This document shows, one piece after another, positions 12,231-24,800 of a stretch of 64,000 nt of DNA. The position numbers and the translations under genes were made by a program. Position 1 is the first letter of the stretch, and each line of letters starts with the position of its first letter. The notes under the pieces are model-generated. The model was given only the letters and a program-made list of their open reading frames with translations. It made no database searches and was not told the DNA's origin. The stretch covers positions 2,916,501 through 2,980,500 of the forward strand of contig CM072347.1 in the NCBI GenBank assembly GCA_036874045.1, given 5' to 3'. Origin of the DNA: Cymodocea nodosa. Its lineage: Eukaryota > Streptophyta > Magnoliopsida > Alismatales > Cymodoceaceae.

Positions 12231-13769
12231 GGCTTCTTGGTAGTTCTTGAAAATAGATTCAAATGAAATACATAAGAAACATTCTCAAAAAGATGGTGTC
12301 AAGTAATCATAAGATATATAATGGGAAATAAGATGTGCAGTGCAAGTTTGTTTATTCTTTCATAAGACAATGGATAGCACAAAGGGCTCTAACTTCATTT
12401 GGACTTGCATTTGCTGTTAAAAATGGTTTAGACACAGGAGTTCATTCTGTTCCACAATGCCTATGGTATACCTATAATAGGTGCAGAACCTCTAATTCTA
12501 CAATTGTGAAGTCACCTTCATTAGTAATTGGCAACTCAACCAGAAATGGCAGGAAAACACACTCAACAAGATTATCAATGTACTCAAAATAAGGTAAGAC
12601 TCAAAACAAAAAACATCTATAAAGATAGTAATGCTTGTTCAGGAGATGAAAACATCAGATGCTCTCGTTATATGTGAGAATATCCAACAAAGAAGACATA
12701 CATGAGAGATTGAAGAGCTAACTTGTCCAGACTTAGAGACAAGTCATGCACACATGTTCTAGCCCACCACAATAGCCATCTTCTACAACTATACAATCAT
12801 TGTCAAACCTATAGCTTTTTGATGGATGGCAGGCCAAATGTTCAACCTCCATGCTAATCAACTCCATTTTCCCAATGTACCTATTTACAATTAAATTAAT
12901 CCCCCTTGTATTGGGCCACAAGTAGTATCTGACCCTTGAATATTGTCGCTAAAGAGAAAGGGACCATGTAAGTCATTCTTCTAATGTATGTGGATTGTTT
13001 TCTAAGGAGTTTCCAAAGTTGAAATTTCTAGAGAACCCTTGGAATTAGAAATTGAAGATAGATTTTTTTTCTACCACGGTACCTTCTATCTATATGCCCA
13101 TATTTTAGTTGTTTCTTCATTATATAAATCATCCTCCTCTACTGCCCCTGATTTTCCTCATCTAATATAATTATAATTGCAAATCCCTCCATCCTCTTCC
13201 ATATTAATGGCTTCCAATGTATGAAAAGATTCCTTTTTTGTTCTACCATCTGCTCCTAATCTTTTGCCCTTGCCATTGAAGTTCTCGCTTGTCTCTAAAC
13301 CTTGGGTAGACATGTCATCTCTGGCAATAGACACTTTTAATTGACCAACACCCGTCCTTTGGTAGCCTACTTCAACTATTTCCAGAGCTCTACCTAATAG
13401 GAATGAAGGCTTCTTTAAAGGGGTGTGAATAGAGAAGAATGAACTGTTGATAATTTAGAGTAATTGGAATTTGAAGAAAAACTAAATAAAATATGAGAAA
13501 CAATGAAAATATGCACACGAAAATTAATCGGCTCCATCCATTCTTCAAGTCTCTCACTTGAGCTTTTTCACTAAGCCTTGGTGTTTTCCATCTTTTAGAA
13601 CATTGCACATAGCATATCCCACATCCATTTGGCCAAACACATTTGGGACACTCATTGAGCAACCTACGACAATGAACAGAACATTGCCTAGGTATGTGAG
13701 ATCTACAAACAACTCTTTACTCACCATCAGGGAGATTGCTCCATTCACAAGTATTATAGTGTCTTATGC
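12231..13769. other. Unassigned DNA between two Copia relics
   Basis: Short open frames on both strands give no recognised domain. The frame at 13390-13662 (-) is Cys-rich (ECPKC, GCGICYVQC), but it reads like a chance or decayed element frame. This is probably decayed gag/integrase-side DNA of either neighbouring relic. Confidence 0.35.
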
Positions 13770-15200
13770 ACGCTTTTGGATGAACTAGAGGTATACCAAC
13801 CATTCATTACTAACATTGCCACCATAGGAGCTAGTAGTTGCCATTTTTCATGCTGGGCTGAATACAGATCTAGCTATATAAATTTGCAACCACATTCTTG
13901 GTGCAAAATTTGTCCCTTCACTTCAGACGACCTTTCTAGGCTTTTACAAATCTCCATTGCCACCCTTATTATTGCCTTTGATTCCTTTGCCCTTCTCTTT
14001 GCTGCAAGCAATCAAGGTGGCCATGGCAACTCTTTATCAGGTGGTTGGGGATGTTCCAACGAACACAATTGTACTCTCTGTGAGCATTGTGGTTGGAGGA
14101 ATCATTCTTCAGGCAAATGCCAAGTCAAGTTTGGTCATCCAACATTTGCTTGTCTTGCCAGTAAAAGCTTCTTTAAATACCAAGCCTACTTCCTCCTAGT
14201 AGACTATTTCAATCTCATAGGCCAACTATGATGAACTTCTTCTTTGAACAAAATAAAACTCTACTACCATTGCTGCCCACACTCTTTCCTAAGGTATAAA
14301 CGTTTTTCATACAGTCTCAAATGATTCTTGGGTAATTGATTCTGGTACTTCCCAACATATGTTTAACATGGAAAGTCTTTTTCCTTGCCTTTTTGAACTA
14401 TCCAACATTCATTCAATTGCATTAGTAGATAGATGAAGTTGTATGGATTTCGATGCAAGTACCATTAATGTTACTTCCCAACTTCCATTTGAAAAATTCT
14501 TTATGTCCTTGATTTTTCAATTAATTTTTTTCCCATAAGTGCCATTACTAAATAATTTTATTGTTCTATCACTTTTTTCCATTTCATTATACTTTACAGG
14601 ATTTGTAGGTAGAGAAGAGGATTGGATTGGACTATAATTATGGACATAGAGTTTATGTACTTGCTAAAGATGACATTCCTTAGGTGATTCCTTGCTTTTG
14701 TGGCATTGTCAACTTGATCATTTCTCTCTTCATAAGTTTTAGGAAGTTTTTCCATTGATATCTTTATCCTTTATTACTTGTGAGTTGTTATTTTAGGTAA
14801 GTATTTTTGTGCTACTTATAGGAGTCATGAGTTGTATTCTAGTTTGATTTAGTTAGAAATTGTGAATTATGATGTTTAAGGTTTTGCCCAACACCTATGT
14901 TTGATTATCGTTATTATATAGTTTTTATTGACGATATTTCAAGAGTGTCTTAAGTATATTTGTTAAAAGATCAACAACATATTTCAATGTAATTCACGCT
15001 TTTTTCAATGAAATTATGAATCAATTTGCTATTACTCTCAAAATCTTTCATACTAATAATGCTTTAGAGTTTTTGGAAGCTTTCCATGAGATCCAAACAT
15101 TTTGAGACTTGCATTATAGTAATCCACTTGTCCAATTTACATAGAAATCACTCACACTTTTCCCAAGATTGCTCACTATAATGGTAGGTACCATAATAAT
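13770..15200 (+). mobile_element. Ty1/Copia relic, 5' half (gag end, protease, integrase)
   Basis: On the plus strand there is a CCHC-like gag knuckle near 14080-14130 (C-x2-C...H...C pattern), the protease motif VIDSGTSQHM near 14330, and integrase-core traces near 14930 (VFIDDISRV) and 15040 (KIFHTNNALEF). It runs opposite to the relic at 10.3-12.2 kb, so it is a different insertion. Heavily broken and without visible LTRs; very old. Confidence 0.75.
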
Positions 15201-16300
15201 AGTTGATGAGACGCATAATTGTCAACGACTACATTTGAGTCATAATTATTTAGCAGTATCAAATATTGACTACCTTTTTGTTTTCAATAGTCTTATAAAC
15301 GGATAGGTAGAATAAGAGAGCACAATGATTGAAAAGAGTAAGTTCAAGGAAAAGAGGCTTTAAATAGGAAATGGTCAGAAGATAAACCATAAGTCACTGA
15401 ATATTCAGCAAGATTTGGAATGATTTTCTAGTAAGAATCCAACCAGAAAGGAAATGATATAAAAGTAGATGATTAGTTACCAAATAGTCTTTCGAATATT
15501 CAAAGAAGATTCAGTGAGTTCCATGGTAAGTGATCAACTAGGCAGAATTCTAAAAACAAGTCGATGAAATGTGTTCCTATGTGGTAGACCTAAACTTCCC
15601 CTGCCTCTATGCATGGTATTTTCTTAAAAATTAAGAATCTCAATAAAATTGTTGAAAATCAAGAAATGTAATAATAAAAGTTCATGAAAAGTATAGCATT
15701 AGAATTTGCGAAAAGAGTTAATAGAAATTTTGAATTTGTTGCTGAGATTTCAGATTCTGCACTCTAATCTAATTATCCCAATTAACTATGAAGTAAAGAA
15801 TATAAGTCTTTATTTTTCATTGAATCTTGTCAATTGTTCAACTTATATGGATTCTTTAGAGTCATTGATTCGTGAGTTATAATCTTAATTTAGTCAAACA
15901 CATCTTTACTCTTCGCTAGTTATGTACATCTAGTGAGACAACCACAAGTATATTACTCTAAGTACATTGTCTCTTTTTATATATATTTTGTTTTTGCTCT
16001 TTCTTTCATTTCTTTTCATCTTCTTTTTTTGCCTTTTCTTTTGTTCAAAATTACCCTTTTACAGCTTAAAATTAAAAAATTCTAAGGCCTTGAAGAAGGG
16101 ATTAGTCTATTTGGATGAACCACTATAAATCTTCTTGTGTCCTTTATTTTCTGTTGCAGTATTTTTGCTCAAGTATGTCTATTGATAACTGCTTAAGATT
16201 AAACTAATTAACTCCGATTAGATTTTAAGTGAATTAAAATCAAACATAATTTCCATAAACTCACTATTCACCCTTCCTTTTTTAGTGAGTTTTCGATCCA
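15201..16300. other. AT-rich gene-free DNA
   Basis: No open frame, repeat or motif could be assigned. It probably continues decayed transposon sequence from the left. Confidence 0.4.
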
Positions 16301-16310
16301 CAACATAAAT

Positions 16311-17045
16311 CAAAGTGAATAAGAATAGAATTATATGTATGACCATATAGATATTCTCAATAAAATATGAGATGGATTTATTAAGGTTATATTTATATAT
16401 ATTTACTTTAGGAAAATTTCATTTTTAGAATATTACGTGTAAATAACTTTCTAACTTCTTGTATGAAAAGATTTGAAATGTACACAATGTAAAAGAAAAT
16501 CATGTTTCATTTATGAATATTTTGTGATGCAATTTGAAGACAATAAGTCAAACGAGGACAATAATGAATAAAGAAAAGATGATGTAAGAAACACTAATAT
16601 AAAAGATGAAAATTTGACTCCAATGTCTACTCAGGCACCAAGGAAGTTAGATTATGAAATTATGTAAAATTTTGCTTTAAACATAAAGAGATCTAATGAA
16701 ATGCAAGAAAAATGAAAGTGTCCTCGACCTCACACAAAGATGTGACAAATTTGGACATCATCATTTAAAGATGCTATAATTACTATCATAAGTTTGTGTG
16801 AAAAAGAAAATGAAAAAGTAAATCAATAGATGAAATTTTATGATCATATACTTTTAATACAAGATCAAATGCTTATTGTATAGGAACAATAGCTTTTAAT
16901 ATAAGATCAAATACTAGCTACATTAATAAAACAAGGAAATTATTTGGAAGAAGTTACGAAAGCTTTGGTTGAAATTTCAAATCTTAACAACACTGAAAAA
17001 TTTAAGGTGATGATATTAATAAAAAAAGCTAAAATAAGGGATCAA
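16311..17045 (+). mobile_element. Harbinger-like Myb/SANT ORF relic, left arm of inverted repeat
   Basis: This arm matches the reverse complement of 17300-17925 through long shared phrases, for example tgaaaatttgactccaatg, tcatgtttcatttatgaa and tttatgatcatatactttta. It corresponds to the middle and C-terminal part of a Myb/SANT-like protein; the N-terminal DNA-binding part is absent. Stops interrupt every frame. The assignment comes from the right arm, which keeps the Myb start. Confidence 0.6.
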
Positions 17046-17925
17046 TTCCTAAGTCTTCTAAAAGACTTGAGTAGAATGGGGGATCAATTCCAACTATTAT
17101 TATTTTTAGAATGAGATTTGCTTTTCTTGTTCCTCCCCTAAGTGAATATAACATGATACACAAAAAATGATTTGAAAGCTAAAAAGCATCACCACCAACT
17201 AGCATCTTGTATAGAAGGTTCAAATGACCATTATTCCCTCAAGAGGAAATCATCCATCGTACTAACTAAAAACTTGAAGACTTAGGAACTGACCACTCAT
17301 TTTAGTATTTTTCAATGTTACTAATATTTGGAATTTCAAGCAAAACATTCATAACTTCATTTAAACAATTTCCTTGTTTTATTCATATAGCTAGCATTTG
17401 ATCTTGTACTAAAAGTATATGATCATAAAATTTCAAATGCTGACTTGCTTTTTTATCTTCTTTTCCAAAATTTGTTGAAACTCTATGTGAGGTCAAGGGT
17501 ATTTTCCTTTTTTTCGCATTTCATTAGATCTCCTTATGCTTAAAGTAGATTTGATATAATTTCATAATCTAACTTCATTGATGCTTGAGTAGACATTGGA
17601 GTCAAATTTTCATCTTTTGCATTAACATTTTCAACATCATCTCTTTCTTATTCATTATTGTCCTCATTAGACTTGCTAAAATTTCTTATAGCTATATTGT
17701 CTTCGAATAACATCACAAGATGTTCATAAATGAAACATGACTTTCTTTTGCATAGTATACATTTCAAATGTTTCCATAAAAAAAGTTAGAAAGTTGTTTA
17801 TACATAATATTCTAAAAATGAAAATTTCCTAAAGTAAATGTATATAAATATAACCTTAATAAATTCATCCTATATCTTGTGAAGAATATCTATGTGGTCA
17901 TAGATATAATTCTTTTCTCATCCAC
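16311..17925. repeat. Long imperfect inverted repeat, arms about 620-700 bp
   Basis: The left arm 16311-17045 and right arm 17300-17925 are related as reverse complements at roughly 80-85% by eye, separated by about 260 bases. Both arms are in tail-to-tail orientation. A transcript through the region could fold into one long hairpin. No expression can be judged. Confidence 0.85.
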
Positions 17926-18190
17926 TTTGATTTGCAATTTTAGAATAACTTTGGTGCATCAATTGTTATGTTTTGATGCAACTATTTATATTTTTTTCAT
18001 GATACATGCTCTTATATTTAGTTATTATTATGTTTCATGTATTTTCCTTAATCTTTCGGTTTTCCCATTTTTTCTTTCAAAACCTCATTAAGAATGTCTA
18101 ATATTATTTCGTCTACTGTTGCATTCCAACTTGTATAACTTCTTCCTCCTTCAACTTTAATTTTATCTGAATTAGTCATATCTAAAATTC
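17290..18190 (-). mobile_element. Harbinger-like Myb/SANT ORF relic, right arm
   Basis: On the minus strand an ATG near 18180 opens a short frame reading MTNSDKIK...YTSWNATVDEIIL, then ILNEVLKEKM. This matches the first helix of the Myb/SANT-like domain (Myb_DNA-bind_3 type) that PIF/Harbinger elements and related plant genes carry. Stops soon follow, and the rest of the ORF is recognisable only by similarity to the left arm. The neighbouring relic at 30.5-32.3 kb has both this domain and a Harbinger transposase start, which supports the class. Confidence 0.65.
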
Positions 18191-19830
18191 TATATATATT
18201 AAACAAAAAAAAATTGTAAGAGAAACAAACGCAACATTCTCACAAAAAACATAAAAACAATATACATAGTGAATTCTACTAATTTAGCAATTAGAAATTT
18301 ACTTGAAGACATTCAGGCAGAAAATAATTTAAAATATAGATTGACAATTATAAAAAAGTGAGTTGAATTCATTCATGTATCATAAACCTTGGACATGTAA
18401 AACTAAATGATCAACAAGTTCTACTAAAGATATATTCAAAATTAATATCACAGTGACAATTACTAATTACTTTTTGCATAACATCATCATTATAGGTGAA
18501 TGCAAAAGCATGACATATTAATAAGATTATAATCATCATTACAAGTGAATGAAAAATGCCTTTAGCTAATGGTTGATGCATTTAAATAAGATTGTGATAT
18601 ACTGTTTTATTGCTAAATGTGCTATATATGTTAATTCATCAACAAAAATCTCATTAGAGATGTGAAAATAAATAAATTATTAAAATGTTAATCAAAGGAG
18701 AAAGTTAGATTATTTCTAAGCATTATCCATAAGATGAATGGAGGTTAGCTAATGAATAAAATATGCAGTTCAAGCATTTCAATTGTAAAATATACAGTTC
18801 AAGCAAAAGGCAACCATATGGATCATCAATATATACACCCAAAACAAAATATGATGATAATAATGAAATAGGAATATCACTGATAATGAAATAGGACATT
18901 CTTGTTTACACAAATATGCTGGTGATAATGAAATAGGACATTTTTATACAAATATGTCAATGATAATGATGACATTCACATCTTCATCTAATAGGACTTT
19001 TCTTACAGAAATATGCAATCATTAGTAGATGATGATGATAATGAAACAAGATTTTTTCCTACAAGAATTTTTCCTCAGATGATTGAAATAGGAAAACAAA
19101 TGACCTAGTAGATTGAAAAGAAAGGGAAAAAATTACCAATCAATAACACTACCATTGGAGATCTAGATGGAGATGGACAATAAGGTGTACAATTGATGAA
19201 GACAGATGACAATGATAATTAACGAAAGACACCACTCATAGATTTGATGATAAATGACAACAAAGGAGGTAGGGACAAATTTATCACTAATCGAACTACT
19301 TCAGGTGAACAATGGGGTAACAATAGGCAAGAACAAGCTTCTTCTAATGGATGAGAGACTTTTGTAGGTGAGGGTTTTCAAAAGGCCACATGACTTTCCT
19401 TTGTGGGTCAGTCTTTTCTAAGAAAGGGGTTGGAAAGGAAGATTCTTTAAACCTTTTATATAGGAGAAAGTTTAAGCTTCCTTTACCAACATTCTAACAT
19501 GCATAAATAACTTAAAATTCAATTTTCCTTTCTGAACTTTTCATTTTTTGACATTCCATCAAGCACAAACCCCTCCATGAGAAGGCTTGGCATTTTATTG
19601 TTAACTTGCTCCACCATTAAATATGCTCAAGGAAGCTTTTCACTACATGGTCAAAATGTAACTAAGGGTTCAAAATAGTCTCCAACAAAGTTTTTTTATT
19701 TTAGACAAAGTACCCTCCCACAAAGTTTTGTATACCTAACATTCACCTCATAAAATCCTTTTAGGATGGAGACAAGTGAGATTTTAAGCAATGTCAACAG
19801 CTAGACACATTTAAAATGTTGATTTGTAGT
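18191..19830. other. AT-rich gene-free DNA with GATAATGA-type repeats
   Basis: Between 18840 and 19050 phrases such as gataatgaaataggacat recur at irregular spacing, a decayed short-period repeat. The remainder has no recognised feature. Confidence 0.45.
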
Positions 19831-19833
19831 TTT

Positions 19834-20480
19834 CTACAATGTTTGGAATTGTGATGTTTTTTGTAACTTTATATAAAATAATATGATGATGTGATAACAA
19901 CAACAATCTAAATCATAAGTCCATTGTGTAGAGTCAATCAGATGAATTCTTTTCTTCGATATATTTCTATCTATGGTTAAATCTTCAATTAAATTACATA
20001 AATTTAAATCTTTTCTTATAACTCCCAAATAAGTAATTTTAGCTCTACCTTTGCTTCTTTTAATTTCTTTTATACCAATTATTTGTCCCCTCTTAACTAC
20101 AGGATTCTTTGATCTCCTAAGAATACGACCAAATTACCTAAAGCTGATTTTCTTTTATCTTATCTTCAACTGGTGTAATTTCTACTATAGTCTTAATAAA
20201 ATGGTTTTTTAGTTTATTCCTTACAATATTACTACTTACCCGTCTAAGCATATGCATGTTAGAAATACTTACTTTTTGCAAATGATGCTTTACAGTCTAG
20301 CATTCTAAGACATAAATTATACCAAGGCAAATAGCAATTTATAGAATTTTCTTTTTAATTTCAAGGGTATCTTATCACATAATACTCCAAAAGCATTTCT
20401 CGACTTCCTCCACCTTACTTTATTCTTATGAATAACATTCTCTATAATTTAAAGCTACCATCTTGTGAACGAGAAAAGCA
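19834..20480 (-). mobile_element. RTE-type LINE relic, 3' end
   Basis: The minus-strand frame 20028-19834 reads VIRKDLNLCNLIEDLTIDRN and continues to RIHLIDSTQW, the C-terminal end of plant RTE reverse transcriptases. Further left is a (TTG)n-like tail (caacaacaa on the plus strand, near 19896). Similarity to the 49.8-50.6 kb copy continues to about 20480. It is 5'-truncated and broken; the RT active site is missing. No clear target-site duplication was found. Confidence 0.8.
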
Positions 20481-20676
20481 TAGAACCACCAACTTTATGT
20501 TCCAATTCATCCTATTTGAAAATCAGCTAGTACTCACATGAATAAAACCCTCAGCTACGACAGCAACAAAGAAAAGTAGTACGTGTTAATCCTGTCATAC
20601 GCTTGTTTAATTCTTTAGGAACAATGAAGAAATCAGTCGTCGTAGCCAAGACTCACAAAGAAAAAGGTAGAGAAGA

Positions 20677-21088
20677 CTAGCGATCTTGACAAGTGCGGCA
20701 AAAGGTACCCTGAGATAGCTCACAAAACGCCCTCACATTGGCCGAAGGGTGCGAAGTGAGCCGAAGTCCGGCGGCAACAGTGCAATGCAGCGGGAGCAGA
20801 GACTGCACGCACCCCAGCTCCCTCACCGGCCTGACGGAAGAAAACAAGAAAAACAACGCATTTAGCGAAATTCGAACAAGTTGAGAACGAGATCCACGGG
20901 GGTAAGACAAGGCGGAGGAGGAGGAATGCGAGTTTCCGTTTAGACCTGGGAGGAGCCAAGGAGAATCCGCGACGGGTGTGGAAGCGTGGAGCGGAGACGG
21001 GAGGCGGGCGGTGGAGAGGAGGCGACGAGCGGAGGGAAGACCTTGCGGTGGAGAAGAGCGATCTCGAGAACGAGCCCCGGAATGCCAT
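20677..21088 (-). CDS. NFD6-like: Small mitochondrial protein, NFD6/NOXY2-like, two exons
   Basis: Exon 1 runs 21088-20946 and exon 2 runs 20830-20677; a 115-base GT-AG intron joins them in phase (47 codons plus AG, then G). The 98-residue product starts MAFRGSFSRSLFSTARSS, a basic, Ser/Arg-rich presequence typical of mitochondrial import. Its second half, RELGCVQSLLPLHCTVAAG...AFCELSQGTF, matches from memory the conserved core of plant NUCLEAR FUSION DEFECTIVE 6 and NONRESPONDING TO OXYLIPINS 2 proteins (S-L-x-P-L-H-x-x-V-A, then L-S-Q-G). In Arabidopsis these small proteins are needed for polar nuclear fusion and oxylipin response; the biochemical role is unknown. A possible alternative donor (CAGG/GTACC) in the LSQG codons would swap the C-terminal tail. 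Confidence 0.82.
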
Positions 21089-21860
21089 TCTCACCGGGGC
21101 GAAGCGAACTGCACTAGTGTAGTGTGGTGGTTTTGGCTTAGGGTTTTAGCTAACGTGGTCGTAAGCGAGGCGCGTTTTTTTCCTTCATGATTTTATTTTA
21201 TTTTTTAAGCTAAATTGTTACTTTAAATTTTTCAAAAAAAACTTTATGAATTTTTTGGGAATTTTTATCTAGAAAAAAAAAAAAAGATTTACCGTTGCAT
21301 ATAAAAGACAAAGTTTTTCAGATCTTCTAATCTTACACTTTTTAAATTTATTTTTTGTTTATCATAATCCTATATTTTGATTCTATTTGTCTATACCTTT
21401 ATTTAATGTTTTTTTTTTTTGAATTTACCTATGTTTGTTATTCTGTTATCGTTGAAACTTTCCTTTCCTCACGTACATTCTTGCATTCGTCTCTTTTTTT
21501 CTAATACGCAAATAAATCTTTAGACTTGAACTTAATGATGTGATGTAAAGTCTCTTTTATTACAAAGTACACGAGAATATGATGATTACTGGTCGGAAAT
21601 CATTTTCAAATAAAAATATATTTTACATGGTTAAATTAGTCAAAACGTTAAAATAACATGATCCAAAAATAAAGAACATATTTAACCATAGATAGAATTC
21701 ATTTTTCGATGTAAAATGAATTTTATCTCCAATTGAACTTTACGAGAAGTTTGTGCTATCATGACATATCGGAAAATGAGAACTCATGGTGGGGAAATGA
21801 TATGATTTCTGTCTATCTGCACAAAGACATGGAGGGAAATCATCTCCTCCCACTGCCTCC

Positions 21861-21868
21861 ATATATAA
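21861..21868 (+). promoter_or_regulatory. TATA box (atatataaa)
   Basis: A consensus plant TATA box, ccatatataaagg, is followed about 30 bases later by CT-rich and GC-rich sequence typical of a transcript leader. It belongs to the leader exon below. Confidence 0.65.
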
Positions 21869-21892
21869 AGGATAGAAAAAAAAATTTCCTTG

Positions 21893-22138
21893 CTTCCCCA
21901 CCCCCCACTCGATAACACAAGGAAATCGCCTAATTCCCATCACTCGCCAGCTGCAGCTCCCGTAGTTCTGCTCGTCTCCTGCTCCCGCTCCCGTCTGCAG
22001 AACACCTCATGTTCTGTCTTCCTCTTCCTCCCGTGCCGAGCTCTTCCCCAATTGTCTCGTCGGTTCGCGACTCCATCGATCCTTCTCTGTCGACTGCTGG
22101 TTAGCATCCTCTACGAGGTCTAATCTCTTGATTTCAAG
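21893..22138 (+). other. Probable non-coding first exon (5' leader)
   Basis: This 246-base block is CT/GC-rich in AT-rich surroundings, begins about 30 bases after a TATA box and ends at a good 5' splice site, TTCAAG/GTATATT. That is the usual form of a plant leader exon before a long first intron. No coding exon of a matching gene was found on the plus strand downstream before transposon sequence begins at 23.3 kb. It may start a long non-coding RNA, a gene broken by insertions, or a gene with distant exons. The 77-codon open frame over it shows no domain. Confidence 0.55.
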
Positions 22139-23280
22139 GTATATTACTCTTCCTCTTCGGTATTATTCGCGTTGGTACTGTTTCACGTCTTCCTCTTCTC
22201 TTGTCTTGATTTTGGTACTATTTTGCATTTAGGTACCATTTGCATTTTCATGACATGTCTGTTTGTGATATATTTTACATGTGAACATCGACTACTGTTT
22301 GTTTGAAGGCATTTTTGTCCCAACATTACGGTTGACACCCCACAACTCTACGTGTTCAGAGTGTATGCTTTTTATATGTAGTACTCTGAAATGGCCCGGT
22401 AAGAGGCATTTCATTTTTTATATGGTACTGTTTTAGCTTGCAAGAAATTAGCGTTAGAGATCGAAATAGCTGTTTGAGTTAGCTAGTCGACAAGCTGGAC
22501 TTTGTACTGAAAGAAATGAAAGTTGTCACAAGTACATATAATGGAGGCATGGTATCAGTTCATCAGATCTATTTTGGTAAACATATAATCTGCATGCTTT
22601 GATATATATGCATCAACATGTTGTTGAGCTAATCATATATATATGTACGGTTTAAATATTTGGCAATCAAGAAATGCACATTAAAGATAAGAATAATATT
22701 AGACAGACTAATTATTGAAATTACTGAGATATCCAACAAATTTTTTATATGATGTATGATCATTTCTAATTTCATAAGGACTCCATATATAAATAAAGTG
22801 ATGTAAGTTTAAAATCCTGTATGTAGTAACATCATATATTAGAAGCCGATGATTTCATTGCCATGGCAGTCAATCATGTGCTCTCCTGTTTAGGGCCAAT
22901 CATGCATCTTCTTTGGCACGATTCACATTAGCTGGTAACTTGGTATAAATCATGCATCAACAAGGTATAGAATAAGAAGAATTTATCTTGATGTGAAAAC
23001 TGAAATCAAGGTATAGAATAAGAAGAATTTACCTTGATGTTTCTTCTTTCTATGATCCATCTTAATTTTATCTGATCTTGTGTTATTCGATGAACCTGTT
23101 ACTTCATATACTTGTACCTTTATTGGTTATATTGTTCGCCTAGTTGTGACAATTACTTGTTGTTGGTGTGATTGACCACTTTTTCAATTGATATATGTTG
23201 AACTAATGAGGTTTGGCGAATTTACAAGATGGGGGTGCTAAAATGAGTTAAAATTGTTTATGGTATGATTCTTTTTTCTT
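22139..23280. other. Putative intron of the 21.9-kb transcript; no exon seen
   Basis: AT-rich DNA. The phrase tagaataagaagaattta(t/c)cttgatgt occurs twice, near 22969 and 23015, a short direct duplication. No coding exon or transposon motif is recognised. Confidence 0.4.
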
Positions 23281-23284
23281 TTGG

Positions 23285-23450
23285 CCTTGTTCTTACATCA
23301 TCTTCAATTGGTATAACTCCCACTCTATTTTTAATAAAATAACTTTTGAACTTATGTTTTTATAGTTTTGCTATTCATTCATCTAAACATTTGCATCTCA
23401 GTAATACTAGCCTTTTGTACATGATCATGTTTTTATGGTTGTAAATGAAT
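23285..23450 (-). mobile_element. RTE-type LINE fragment
   Basis: The stretch from catcttcaattggtataactcc to ccttttgtacatgatcatg follows the same order of phrases as the RTE relics at 20150-20300 and 50060-50190 (shared ttaataaaat, then tctaa/gcat-like words). It is short and has no open frame; it is identified only by this comparison. Confidence 0.6.
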
Positions 23451-23639
23451 TTTTCTTAATTGTGCTTATACAAAATAGTTCAATTCATTTATTTGATTAT
23501 TTGTTGAGCATATATATTACAAGTAAACAAGTTTAGGAGAATGTATTGTCATTGTCAATATGTAGGCTTCCTTTTTATCTATAAAGTTGTCATTTTTAGG
23601 GAAATGACTTTTAAAAAGAAGAAATACGTCAATTAGAGT

Positions 23640-24800
23640 ATCAAATAAGATGAAATATTTTTAGGTATTTTAGTAGCAAAAATTAGAAAAGGAAATGCAA
23701 AGCAACAAGATGGGAAAATTAGATAAGATACATGGAATAAAGTGATTATGGAATACAATAATAAGACATATCTAAATGTTGAGAAAAAATATGTTGAAAG
23801 TAGGATGAAGACTTGGAGGATGATGTATAAAAATTATACAAAAATTTCAAAGCAAAGTGAATGAGGGTGAGACTATATTCATGACTATACTGACATTCTT
23901 AAAGAAATATGAGATGAGTTTATAAATGTAATTATACAATTTTTTATTGTATTATTCAATTGCAAGTAAACTTTCAAATTAGTCAAACTTTATATATTTT
24001 TATTTCTTACAGCAACATCTAGAATGTAAAGCATGTGCAGGGAAGCCATATACAATTTAATATGATCTATATATAGTATTTGAGGGGAATGTGGCTACTA
24101 GACAAAATAGTTTCGTTCCTGAAGATTTACAACAAACATAGGATGTGGAACCTGAAGAACCTATAGAGACTTTTCTTGTTTTCAATACTCAAATTCCATC
24201 AACATTTCCTAATGCTAAAGAGGGAGAAGGCAATCCAAGCCCATTTACTGTAGAAAATGTAGTTAAAAGATTAAGTAAAAGAGCTCGATCACATGTTGAA
24301 TCTGTGCAATCTATTGTTAAGTCTGTGAATTGTATTAGTGATATTATCTAGAAGATTACATACCAATATCAAGAGATATATCAAAATGTATATCAAAAAA
24401 TTACTTTGAGAAGAGAGACAAAGGAATGCATTCCCTAAATACTTGAATTATTGGAGCTTACAAAGGATGAATAATTATTTAGCTATGCAATTGTTAGAGA
24501 ATCTAGTGAAGATGACATTTTCTAACTAAATTTTCATAACTTGCATCTTCTATATTCTGAACTAATTTTTTTTTAATAGTAATATAAATTGTTAATATAT
24601 AATACATTGTTTATAATTTTTCTTTTCAAATTGAAATGTTTCATATTTAAAATGTAATATTTAATAATTTAAAAATTCTAAATTAATGTATTTCCAATCA
24701 TTTCCTACAAGTACACAAACATAATGTTAGAATTCTTGTACAATAATGTTTTATTTCCTGTTATTTTTTATCATTTCCCAATGTGTACAAATAACGTTTC
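23640..24800 (+). mobile_element. Harbinger-like Myb/SANT ORF relic
   Basis: Plus-strand frames contain KTYLNVEKKYVESRMKTWR near 23765 and a D-Y-T-D-I-L phrase near 23890, the helix pattern of Myb/SANT-like proteins carried by PIF/Harbinger elements. An open frame at 24145-24351 and a Glu/Leu-rich tail near 24420-24520 resemble the C-terminal part. Stops interrupt it. AT-rich sequence to 24800, with repeated tttcatttccta phrases, may be the element's end. No transposase ORF is present in this copy. Confidence 0.55.

Noticed and set aside
13390-13662. Cys-rich frame with C-x2-C pairs, considered as a zinc-finger gene
   Set aside because: It lies between two Copia relics, has no matching second half and no exon partners.
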